Assembly (NCBI GenBank): GCA_020161265.1 | Contig: JAIUOC010000002.1 | Location: 372,001-436,000 of the forward strand | Direction: 5' to 3' | Length of the DNA: 64,000 bases | Source: Chloroflexota bacterium | GTDB lineage: Bacteria; Chloroflexota; Chloroflexia; Chloroflexales; Herpetosiphonaceae | Part shown: one piece after another, positions 25,465 to 33,406 of the stretch | Numbering within the stretch: position 1 is the stretch's first letter | How the letters are laid out: every line of letters starts with the position of its first letter | Program-made: the position numbers and the translations under genes | Notes under the pieces: model-generated | Told to the model about the DNA's origin: nothing | What the model saw: only the letters and a program-made list of their open reading frames with translations | Database searches by the model: none

Positions 25465-27603
25465 ATGAACGTTGCTGAATTACCACCGCTGTTTGCCCCA
25501 CTACCCCAACGGATCAACCGACTCTATGAGTTGGCTTATAACCTTTGGTGGAGCTGGCAACCAGAAGCCCAAGCACTTTACCAAACGATTGATGCAACGT
25601 TGTGGGAGCGCACGGGCCATAATCCAGTAAAATTTTTGCGTGAAGTTAGCTTGGCTAGCCTCGAACAAAAAGCTCTTGATAGCAATTATGTAGCCCAGTA
25701 TGATCGGGTAACGATCAAATTTGATCAGTATATGCGTGATGATCAAACTTGGTTTGCCCGCACCCATCCTGAGCTTAAAGATCAAACAATTGCCTATTTC
25801 TCGGCTGAATTTGGCATTCATGAATCATTGCCAATTTACTCTGGCGGCTTGGGCATTTTGTCGGGCGACCATTGTAAAGAAGCTAGCGATATTGGTTTGC
25901 CATTTGTTGGGGTCGGCTTTTTATACCCTCAAGGCTATTTTCGCCAATTCATCAATAGCGAAGGCACTCAAGAAGCGCTCTACGAACGCTTGAATTTTGC
26001 CGAGTTGCCAGCCTTGGTTGTGCGCAACAGTGATGGCAGCGAATTACGCGTGAGCGTGGATCTACCTGGGCGCATGGTGTTTGTCAAAGTTTGGCGCTTC
26101 CAAGTTGGCCGCATCACCCTGCTGCTGATGGATACCGACGTTGACGAAAATCGCCCTGAAGATCGCGAATTGTCAGCCCGCTTGTACGGCGGCGATCAAT
26201 GGTTGCGGGTCGCTCAAGAAATTATCTTGGGGATTGCTGGCGTGCGAGTGTTACGTGCCCTCAACATCAACCCAACCGTTTGGCACATGAATGAAGGTCA
26301 CTCAGCATTCTTGGGCTTAGAATTGTTGCGCGAACGGGTACAACGCGGCGAAAACCTTGAGCATGCTGTCAGTGAAGTGCGCAAACGCTCAGTCTTTACC
26401 ACCCATACCCCAGTGCCTGCTGGTAACGATGCCTTCCCACTCGATCTGATCGATCAATTCTTCCACAACTACTGGCCACAATTGGGCATTGATCGCGACA
26501 CCTTTATGAATATTGCCTTGCAGCAACAAAGCTGGGGGCCAACCTTCAGCATGACCGTGCTAGCATTGCGCTTATCGGAATATCATAATGGCGTGAGCGA
26601 ATTGCACGGCGCTGTAGCCCGTCAAATGTGGCAATTCCTGTATCCAGGCAAATCAGTTGACGAAGTGCCAATTGGCCATGTGACCAACGGCGTGCACTCG
26701 GATACGTGGCTTGCTCCAGCTATGGCCAATATGTACGATTCAGTGCTTGGGGCTGGTTGGCGCGAAGTTATGGATGACCCTAAAACATGGGACCGCATCA
26801 CGACGATGCCCGATGAAGTGCTTTGGGGCGTACACTCAGGCCAAAAGCACGATTTGGCTCGCTTTATTCGCGAACGCGCTTGGCAACGCCAACGTCGTTT
26901 AGGCTATCATCGCGACGATGCAATTAGCGGCGATGTGAACCCCAACGCGTTGTTGATTGGCTTTGCCCGCCGATTTGCCACCTACAAACGCGCAACCTTG
27001 ATTTTCCGCGATTTGGATCGGATCAAGCGGATTTTGAACAACGCTGAGCGTCCAGTTCAAATTATTTTCGCTGGTAAATCGCACCCAGCCGATGAGCCAG
27101 GCAAGAGCTTTATTCGCGCCGTTTACAACATGGCTCGCGACCCTGAGTTGCGTGGCAAGATCTTCTTTATCGAAGAATATGATATTAACGTTGGCCGCCA
27201 TTTGGTGCAAAGCGTTGACGTATGGTTGAACAACCCACGCCGACCCTTGGAAGCATCGGGAACCAGCGGCGAAAAAGCTGGCATGAACGGTGTGCCAAAC
27301 CTAAGCGTGCTTGACGGCTGGTGGCGCGAAGCCTACAACGGCAAGAACGGTTGGGCGATTGGGCGCGAAGCTGGCTACGACGATCTTGAACAACAAGATG
27401 TTGACGATGCTGAATCGTTGTATAGCTTGTTGGAAAACGAAGTTATTCCATCGTTCTATGATCGCGATGCCAATGGCTTGCCCCACAAGTGGATTGCAAC
27501 CATGAAAGAATCGATTCGCACGGTTGCCCCGGAATTTAGCTTCCGTCGCATGCTCAAAGATTACGTAGCCCAATACTACGTGCCAGGCATGCAAGCCGAA
27601 TAA
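25465..27603 (+). CDS. glgP: alpha-glucan (glycogen/maltodextrin) phosphorylase
   Basis: GT35 enzyme releasing glucose 1-phosphate from alpha-1,4-glucans with PLP. The 712-residue protein is the short bacterial type: a DUF3417-like N-terminus (RINRLYELAYNLWWSWQPEA), the core with FSAEFGIHESLPIYSGGLG and HMNEGHSAF, FARRFATYKRA, and the PLP-lysine region EASGTSGEKAGMNG (Lys in EKAGMNG). AAGGAG precedes the ATG. A strong terminator follows. Together with the amylosucrase downstream it supports storage and mobilisation of alpha-glucan. Confidence 0.95.
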   Translation: MNVAELPPLFAPLPQRINRLYELAYNLWWSWQPEAQALYQTIDATLWERTGHNPVKFLREVSLASLEQKALDSNYVAQYDRVTIKFDQYMRDDQTWFARTHPELKDQTIAYFSAEFGIHESLPIYSGGLGILSGDHCKEASDIGLPFVGVGFLYPQGYFRQFINSEGTQEALYERLNFAELPALVVRNSDGSELRVSVDLPGRMVFVKVWRFQVGRITLLLMDTDVDENRPEDRELSARLYGGDQWLRVAQEIILGIAGVRVLRALNINPTVWHMNEGHSAFLGLELLRERVQRGENLEHAVSEVRKRSVFTTHTPVPAGNDAFPLDLIDQFFHNYWPQLGIDRDTFMNIALQQQSWGPTFSMTVLALRLSEYHNGVSELHGAVARQMWQFLYPGKSVDEVPIGHVTNGVHSDTWLAPAMANMYDSVLGAGWREVMDDPKTWDRITTMPDEVLWGVHSGQKHDLARFIRERAWQRQRRLGYHRDDAISGDVNPNALLIGFARRFATYKRATLIFRDLDRIKRILNNAERPVQIIFAGKSHPADEPGKSFIRAVYNMARDPELRGKIFFIEEYDINVGRHLVQSVDVWLNNPRRPLEASGTSGEKAGMNGVPNLSVLDGWWREAYNGKNGWAIGREAGYDDLEQQDVDDAESLYSLLENEVIPSFYDRDANGLPHKWIATMKESIRTVAPEFSFRRMLKDYVAQYYVPGMQAE

Positions 27604-27674
27604 GCCGCCGTTGTAGCGTGAGCCTGTGCTACAGTAGCGCTTTTTTGGCTTTCAAACAATGTTTGTCAGTCAAA

Positions 27675-27728
27675 CAAACGAGCAAGGTTTTGAAAAAGCG
27701 CAAAATCTTGCTCGTTTGGCATTTTTAG
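27675..27728 (+). terminator. long terminator hairpin after glucan phosphorylase
   Basis: CAAACGAGCAAG (27675-27686) pairs with CTTGCTCGTTTG (27707-27718). An inner TTTTG/CAAAA extends it, and GCATTTTTA follows. A weaker TGTAGC/GCTACA hairpin with T6 lies at about 27612-27647. Confidence 0.85.
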
Positions 27729-27776
27729 CCCTAAACTTCGTTCGCCTGCCGATCTTTCAAGCTTGAAAACTCCCCC

Positions 27777-27805
27777 TTGACAATGATCTACTTTTGGCGT
27801 ATTGT
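27777..27805 (+). promoter_or_regulatory. promoter of the sugar transporter-amylosucrase operon
   Basis: TTGACA (27777-27782), a 17-nt spacer, TATTGT (27800-27805). The -35 is perfect and the -10 matches four of six. The -10 runs straight into a palindromic operator. It leaves a leader of roughly 250 nt before the binding-protein gene. Confidence 0.65.
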
Positions 27806-27824
27806 AATGGAAACGCTTCCATTA
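27805..27824 (+). promoter_or_regulatory. LacI-family/cre-like operator 1
   Basis: TAATGGAAAC followed by GCTTCCATTA is a 20-bp palindrome with one mismatch and the central CG typical of LacI/GalR/CcpA sites. It overlaps the transcription start region of the promoter at 27777, so a bound repressor would block initiation. Confidence 0.75.
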
Positions 27825-27938
27825 CTTCAAATACTCAATCAAGGCCAGAATCACCAGTGTTGGCCGTCAAGTGACCGTTATTCCTGTTTGCCTATAGCTC
27901 TAAATGCCTTCCCAGTGCGGGATTTTTTTATCATAATA

Positions 27939-27954
27939 ATGGAAACGTTTTCAT
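27939..27954 (+). promoter_or_regulatory. LacI-family/cre-like operator 2
   Basis: ATGGAAAC followed by GTTTTCAT, one mismatch from a perfect palindrome, shares the TGGAAACG core of operator 1. Its centre is about 132 bp from the centre of the first. It lies within the leader, allowing looping or a road-block. Flanking TATCATA/TATGATA (27930-27973) adds a wider inverted repeat. Confidence 0.7.
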
Positions 27955-28064
27955 GCAAAATTGACGTATGATATAGGAGGATTGCTCGCCGCTGCCAACC
28001 TGCCTCATCCACCCAATTTCGCTGTTAGCTTGACGTTTGGTTTAATCAATGAGGATACACCACT

Positions 28065-29390
28065 ATGCAACGACCATGGATTCGCTCGTTTACCTTGCTG
28101 ATCGGCTTAATTTTGGCGGCATGTGGCGAGGCGGCTACGCCAACCACGCCCCCGACCAACCCAACTGCGGCAACTGGCGCTAGCAGTGCGGCTAGTGGCA
28201 CGGTCACGCTGTGGTTTCACTCCGGCCAAGGCGCTGAACGCGATGCTTTGAACGCAACGCTTCAAGCATTTGCAGCCAACAACTCAGCGATCAAAGTCGA
28301 AGCAATCGAATTGCCCGAAGGCGCGTATAACGATCAAGTCAATGCTGCTGCCTTGGCTGGCGAATTGCCCTGCTTGCTCGATTTTGATGGCCCATTTGTC
28401 TATAACTATGCATGGTCGGGCTATTTGCAACCCTTGGATAGTTTGATCGCTGCCGATGTCAAAGCCGATTTCCTGCCTTCAATCATTCAACAAGGAACCT
28501 ACAATGGCAAATTGTATAGCCTTGGGCAGTTCGATTCGGGCTTAGGCTTCTATGGGAATAAAGAGTTGTTGGAAAAAGCTGGGGTGCGCATTCCAACTTT
28601 GACCCAACCATGGACTCGCGCTGAGCTTGACGAGGCCTTGAGCAAACTCAAAGCCAATGGCTTGGACTATCCGCTCGAATTGAAAATGAACTATGGCCGT
28701 GGCGAATGGTTTAGTTATGGCTTTTCACCTTTCTTGCAATCATTCGGCGGCGATTTGATCGATCGTTCAACGTATCAAAAAGCTAGTGGCACTTTGAATA
28801 GCGCGGCTTCGGTCGAAGCAATGAAGTGGTTCCAAGGTCTCTTCACCAATGGCTATGTTAATCCTAAGCCTGCTGGCGACACCGATTTCGCTGAAGGTAA
28901 AGCAGCTTTGAGCTGGGTTGGTCACTGGGCCTACCCCGATTATGCCAAAGCCTTGGGCGATAAATTGTTGGTGCTGCCTGCCGCCGATTTGGGCAAGGGC
29001 GCAAAAACGGGTATGGGTTCGTGGAATTGGGGGATTACCAGCAAGTGTGCTAATCCTGCTGCTGCCGCTGAAGTGCTTTCGTTCATCGTCTCGCCCGAAG
29101 AAGTGCTGCGCATGAGCGATGCCAATGGCGCTGTGCCCGCTCGTACTTCAGCAATTGCCAAATCCAAATTGTTTGGTGATGGCGCTCCGCTGAACCTTTA
29201 TGTGCAGCAGTTGACCAGCGGTGTTGCCGTGCCCCGCCCAATTACTCCAGCCTACCCAGTCATTACCACAGCTTTTGCCGAAGCCGTCGATAACATTGTG
29301 GCCGGAGCCGATGTGCAAGCTGAGTTGGATAAAGCGGCCCAAAAGATTGATGCCGATATTGAAGATAATCAAGGCTATCCCGTGAAGTAA
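28065..29390 (+). CDS. sugar ABC transporter substrate-binding lipoprotein
   Basis: A 441-residue extracellular binding protein of the MalE/UgpB type (SBP family 1). The lipobox LILAAC puts the lipidated Cys at residue 20, followed by a Thr/Pro/Ala linker. The domain has VTLWFHSGQGAERDAL near the start, GKLYSLGQFDSGLGFYGNKELLEKAG in the middle and a C-terminal FIVSPEEVLRM region. It binds a carbohydrate and delivers it to the permeases at 29453 and 30405. It is first in a four-gene operon that ends in amylosucrase, which points to sucrose or an alpha-glucoside as ligand. Confidence 0.92.
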   Translation: MQRPWIRSFTLLIGLILAACGEAATPTTPPTNPTAATGASSAASGTVTLWFHSGQGAERDALNATLQAFAANNSAIKVEAIELPEGAYNDQVNAAALAGELPCLLDFDGPFVYNYAWSGYLQPLDSLIAADVKADFLPSIIQQGTYNGKLYSLGQFDSGLGFYGNKELLEKAGVRIPTLTQPWTRAELDEALSKLKANGLDYPLELKMNYGRGEWFSYGFSPFLQSFGGDLIDRSTYQKASGTLNSAASVEAMKWFQGLFTNGYVNPKPAGDTDFAEGKAALSWVGHWAYPDYAKALGDKLLVLPAADLGKGAKTGMGSWNWGITSKCANPAAAAEVLSFIVSPEEVLRMSDANGAVPARTSAIAKSKLFGDGAPLNLYVQQLTSGVAVPRPITPAYPVITTAFAEAVDNIVAGADVQAELDKAAQKIDADIEDNQGYPVK

Positions 29391-29452
29391 CTGTTGATCA
29401 ACCACCAAGCCGTTGGTTTCAGCGGCTTGGTGCTTCACAAGGAGTGTGTCTG

Positions 29453-30397
29453 ATGGCTATTTCAAAATCGCAAACCGCTAGCGCCAAACCCACCACCAGC
29501 CGCCCAATGCTTAGTTGGAAACGCCGCGAACAACGGGTCGCTTGGGCGTTTGTGGCTCCGGCACTGCTGTTGCTGCTGATCTTTTTGATCGCGCCCTTTG
29601 GTTTGGCGTTTTATCTTTCGCTGACCGACCAACGCCTCGTGCCCAACCCCAACTTGCCAACGCGCTTTGTTGGCCTCAAACATTATCTGGCAATGTGGCA
29701 AGATGCGACCTTTGTCCGCGCTTTGCTGAACAATTTCTTGTTTGTGGCGGTAGTTGTGCCAGTTCAAACCAGTTTTGCCTTATTTCTGGCAGTTTTGGTC
29801 AACCAAAAAATCAAAGCAATCAACGTTTTTCGCACAATCTACTTTATTCCAGTTGTCACCATTATGGCGATTGTGGCGGTCGTTTGGACATTTCTCTACA
29901 ATCCTGATCAGGGCATTATCAACAAATTTATCCAGACGATCAGTTTTGGTCAACTTGGCCCGTATCGCTGGCTGGAAGATCCTAAATTAGCCTTTCCAGC
30001 GATTATGTTGATGTCGATCTGGCAGGGCGTTGGCTTTCAGATGGTGATTTATCTGGCGGGCTTGCAAGAAATTCCTGGCGAATTATACGAAGCAGCTCAG
30101 TTGGATGGAGCCAGTGCTTGGCAACAGTTTCGCTTTGTCACCCTGCCCCAATTGCGCAACACCTCAATTTTTGTGGTGATCTCAACCACAATTATGGCCT
30201 TCAAGCTGTTCGATCAAGTTGAGATTATGACCAAGGGCGGCCCTAACGATGCCACTGTCACTGCCATGTTGCATATTGTCAACAGCGGGTTTCGCACCCA
30301 AAAAGTTGGCTATGCCTCGGCACTTTCGGTAGTGTTTTTCGTGATTGTGTTGCTGATCTCGCTGGGCCAACGAATTTTTACCCGCTCAGAAAGGTAG
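29453..30397 (+). CDS. sugar ABC transporter permease, MalF type
   Basis: A 314-residue permease with six membrane helices. The family opening WAFVAPALLLLLIFLIAPF is followed by the cytoplasmic EAA loop YEAAQLDGASAWQQFRFVTLPQL, which contacts the ATPase. AAGGAG lies 8 nt before the ATG at 29453; a start 9 nt upstream is less likely. It pairs with the MalG-type permease 8 nt downstream. No MalK-type ATPase is in the operon, so a shared multi-use ATPase encoded elsewhere is expected. Confidence 0.92.
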   Translation: MAISKSQTASAKPTTSRPMLSWKRREQRVAWAFVAPALLLLLIFLIAPFGLAFYLSLTDQRLVPNPNLPTRFVGLKHYLAMWQDATFVRALLNNFLFVAVVVPVQTSFALFLAVLVNQKIKAINVFRTIYFIPVVTIMAIVAVVWTFLYNPDQGIINKFIQTISFGQLGPYRWLEDPKLAFPAIMLMSIWQGVGFQMVIYLAGLQEIPGELYEAAQLDGASAWQQFRFVTLPQLRNTSIFVVISTTIMAFKLFDQVEIMTKGGPNDATVTAMLHIVNSGFRTQKVGYASALSVVFFVIVLLISLGQRIFTRSER

Positions 30398-30404
30398 GTT
30401 AATC

Positions 30405-31295
30405 ATGCAACGTCCTGCAATTGAACCAACCAAGCGCTGGCAGCAAAGCTCGCGTAGATTCGGAATCTACCTGCTGATGACGGGAATCGCGCTGTTTACC
30501 CTGTTTCCCATCCTATTTATGTTGGTCACGGCGATCAAAGCCGATGAATCGCAGATTTTGCGTGAAATGAGCACATTTGCGGCATTTTTGCCAACTGGTG
30601 AGCTTTCGCTGCAAAACTTTCGCGATGTTTTTGAGCGCGTGCCATTTGCCCAATATCTAATCAATTCGGTAATTATCGCCTTGTCAATCGTGATCTGTGG
30701 GCTATTTGTCAATAGCTTGATTGCCTATGCTTTGGCTCGTATGCAATTTCGCGGCCAAAAATTGCTCTTGGCAATCGTCGTGGCATTGATTATCATTCCA
30801 TTTCAGGCAGTTGCCGTGCCTTTGCTGCTGATCGTCAATCAGTTGCCATGGTTTGATGGCCGCATGACCTGGCTCGATAGCTATCATGTGCAGATCATTC
30901 CATTTATTGCCGATGCTTTTTCGATTTTCCTGTTCTACCAGTTTTTCCTGAATATTCCCAAGGATATTGAGGAAGCGGCCTTGGTCGATGGAGCCAGCCG
31001 TTTTCGGATGTATTCGCAGATCATTGTGCCACTTTCACGCCCAGTTTTTGCGACCGTCGCCATTCTGCAATTTCTGACCCACTGGGGCGATTTCTTGTGG
31101 CCATTGATGGTGGTACGTGATCCAGCGGTGCGGCCATTGACGGTTGGTATGCAAGCCTTTTTTGGCCAAATGCCACGCCAATGGGGCGATATTATGGCCT
31201 TCGCCACGATGGTAACGCTACCAGTGCTGATTATTTTCCTGCTGTTCCAAAAATGGTTTGTCCAATCGGTGGCCTCATCAGGGGTCAAGGGCTAA
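30405..31295 (+). CDS. sugar ABC transporter permease, MalG type
   Basis: A 296-residue permease with six membrane helices (GIYLLMTGIALFTLFPILFM first). The EAA loop DIEEAALVDGASRFRMYSQIIVPL interacts with the ATPase. The C-terminus GVKG is typical of CUT1 permeases. It lies 8 nt after the MalF-type gene and 34 nt before amylosucrase, which confirms a carbohydrate uptake operon. Confidence 0.92.
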   Translation: MQRPAIEPTKRWQQSSRRFGIYLLMTGIALFTLFPILFMLVTAIKADESQILREMSTFAAFLPTGELSLQNFRDVFERVPFAQYLINSVIIALSIVICGLFVNSLIAYALARMQFRGQKLLLAIVVALIIIPFQAVAVPLLLIVNQLPWFDGRMTWLDSYHVQIIPFIADAFSIFLFYQFFLNIPKDIEEAALVDGASRFRMYSQIIVPLSRPVFATVAILQFLTHWGDFLWPLMVVRDPAVRPLTVGMQAFFGQMPRQWGDIMAFATMVTLPVLIIFLLFQKWFVQSVASSGVKG

Positions 31296-31328
31296 ACTAG
31301 CGTTATAGGCAGTATGAGGAGTGTGGTT

Positions 31329-33302
31329 ATGCAACCACTCACAGTTCAAACAATGCATTTGCCCAATCCAACCACGTTCGACAATTTGCTCGATCAACTG
31401 ATCACGAATCCGCGTGATCGCGATATTTTTCGCTTGCGCATGCAACGCCACTTTGGCGATTGCTTAGAAGCGCTAGGCGCATTGTATGCCCTGCATCCAG
31501 CTTGGACACAGTTGTTGGAGCAATTGCCCGAACGTTTGATTACTGCCTATGCCCAACGCCGCGATGCCCTGAAAATTCACGATTTAGCTCGCGAAATCCA
31601 GCCCGATTGGTTTGCTGAGGCCAAGATGGTTGGCGGCATTTACTATGTTGATTGCTTGGCAGGCACGTTGCGCGGGGTGATTGAGCATATTGATTATTTG
31701 CAGGAACTGGGTTTGACCTATGTGCATCTGATGCCGCTATTACAGCCACGCCATGGCCCCAACGATGGCGGTTATGCGGTGCTCGATTATCGCTCGATTG
31801 ATCAACGGCTTGGTAATGTGGCCGATTTTATCGAATTAAGCGATTTGCTCCGCGCCAACGGCATCAGCTTATGCATTGATGTGGTGGTGAATCACACTGC
31901 CAAAGAGCATGAATGGGCAGTTAAGGCTCGTGCCGGTGACGCTCAATATTTGGATTATTATCTGAGTTTTGCCGATCGCAGTTTGCCTGATGCCTATGAA
32001 CAACATTTACCCGAAGTGTTTCCTGATTTTGCGCCTGGTAATTTTACCTGGTATGCCGAGCTGGGCGAGCATGGTCGTTGGGTTTGGACGACCTTCAACG
32101 AATTTCAATGGGATTTGAATTATACCAACCCCATGGTTTGGCTGGAGATGCTGGATATTTTGCTGTATCTCGCCAATTTAGGCGTTGATGTCTTGCGCTT
32201 GGATGCTGTACCGTTTATGTGGAAACGCCTCAGCACGAATTGCCAAAATCAGCCCGAAGTGCTCGATCTATTGCAAGCGTGGCGAGCAGCCATGCGAATC
32301 GTCTGTCCAGCGACAATTTTCAAGGCCGAGGCAATTGTGGCCCCCGACGATTTGGTGCAATATTTGGGCTTGGGGCGGCGCACAGGCAAGCTTTGCGAAA
32401 TTGCCTACCATAATTCGCTGATGGTGTTGTTGTGGAGTGCCTTGGCCTCGCAACGCGCCGATCTGTTGACCCAATCGTTGCTGAACATGCCCGCAACGCC
32501 CAGCAATGCCGCTTGGATTACCTATGTGCGCTGCCACGATGATATTGGCTGGGCTGTGACCGACCACAATGCAGCCTTGGTTGGCGAAGATGGGCCATTG
32601 CATCGCCAATTTTTGAGTGCTTGGTATAGCGGCGAATTTGCTGGTAGTTTTGCACGGGGCGAGGTGTTTCAATACAACCCGCTCACCAACGATCGCCGAA
32701 TTAGCGGCATGACTGCCTCGTTGGCTGGGCTAGAGCAAGCCTTGGAGACCGCCGATCCAACAGCGATTGAATTGGCGATTCGCCGGATCGCGTTGCTCTA
32801 CGCCGTTATTTTTAGTTTTGGTGGCATTCCATTGATCTATATGGGCGATGAATTGGGTATGCTCAATGATCACAGCTACCTGCAGGACCCTACCAAAGCC
32901 AACGATAACCGCTGGTTGCATCGCCCAGCCATGGATTGGTGCTTGGCGGCCCAACGCCATGATCCAACTACGATTGCTGGGCGCTTATGGCAAGTGTTAC
33001 GCCATTTGATTCAGGTGCGCCAACATACTCCAGCCTTGCATAGCGCAGGCCAAACCTTGCCAATCTGGACACAGCAACGCCATGTTTTAGGGGTGGTTCG
33101 AGTTCACCCATTGGGGCGAATTTTAATTCTTGGAAACCTTTCCGCAAAGCCGCAGCGGGTTAGTTTAGCGGTTATCCAACAGGCAGGCCTCGTTGGACGC
33201 TTATATGATTTGTTGGATGAAAAAGAACTTAATATTGATACTGAAAGCCATGAAATCGTACTTGATAGTTACCAATGCTGCTGGCTTAGTACCCAAGCTT
33301 AA
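31329..33302 (+). CDS. amylosucrase (GH13 subfamily 4)
   Basis: Transglucosidase that builds alpha-1,4-glucan from sucrose and releases fructose. The 657 residues align along the whole length with the Neisseria polysaccharea type: GGIYYVDCLAGTLRG, NDGGYAVLDYRS, VVVNHTAKEHEW, WVWTTFNEFQWDLNY, the nucleophile Asp in DVLRLDAVPF, acid/base Glu in IFKAEAIV, and VRCHDDIGW. QYNPLTNDRRISG and LIYMGDEL follow. GAGGAG lies 7 nt before the ATG at 31329; an ATG 15 nt upstream overlaps that SD. No secretion signal, so it acts on imported sugar. It can also have sucrose hydrolase activity. Confidence 0.94.
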   Translation: MQPLTVQTMHLPNPTTFDNLLDQLITNPRDRDIFRLRMQRHFGDCLEALGALYALHPAWTQLLEQLPERLITAYAQRRDALKIHDLAREIQPDWFAEAKMVGGIYYVDCLAGTLRGVIEHIDYLQELGLTYVHLMPLLQPRHGPNDGGYAVLDYRSIDQRLGNVADFIELSDLLRANGISLCIDVVVNHTAKEHEWAVKARAGDAQYLDYYLSFADRSLPDAYEQHLPEVFPDFAPGNFTWYAELGEHGRWVWTTFNEFQWDLNYTNPMVWLEMLDILLYLANLGVDVLRLDAVPFMWKRLSTNCQNQPEVLDLLQAWRAAMRIVCPATIFKAEAIVAPDDLVQYLGLGRRTGKLCEIAYHNSLMVLLWSALASQRADLLTQSLLNMPATPSNAAWITYVRCHDDIGWAVTDHNAALVGEDGPLHRQFLSAWYSGEFAGSFARGEVFQYNPLTNDRRISGMTASLAGLEQALETADPTAIELAIRRIALLYAVIFSFGGIPLIYMGDELGMLNDHSYLQDPTKANDNRWLHRPAMDWCLAAQRHDPTTIAGRLWQVLRHLIQVRQHTPALHSAGQTLPIWTQQRHVLGVVRVHPLGRILILGNLSAKPQRVSLAVIQQAGLVGRLYDLLDEKELNIDTESHEIVLDSYQCCWLSTQA

Positions 33303-33406
33303 ACTTTCTCAAATCAAAAGATTAAGCTTCCGGTAACGATTGCAGTCCTCAATTGGATCAAGTATAGTTGCGCTATCCCTGTTCTTTTTTCAGAAGGAGC
33401 GCAACG

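Noticed and set aside
27961-27973. TTGACG followed directly by TATGAT near operator 2, a second possible promoter
   Set aside because: The hexamers abut, so the spacing is zero.
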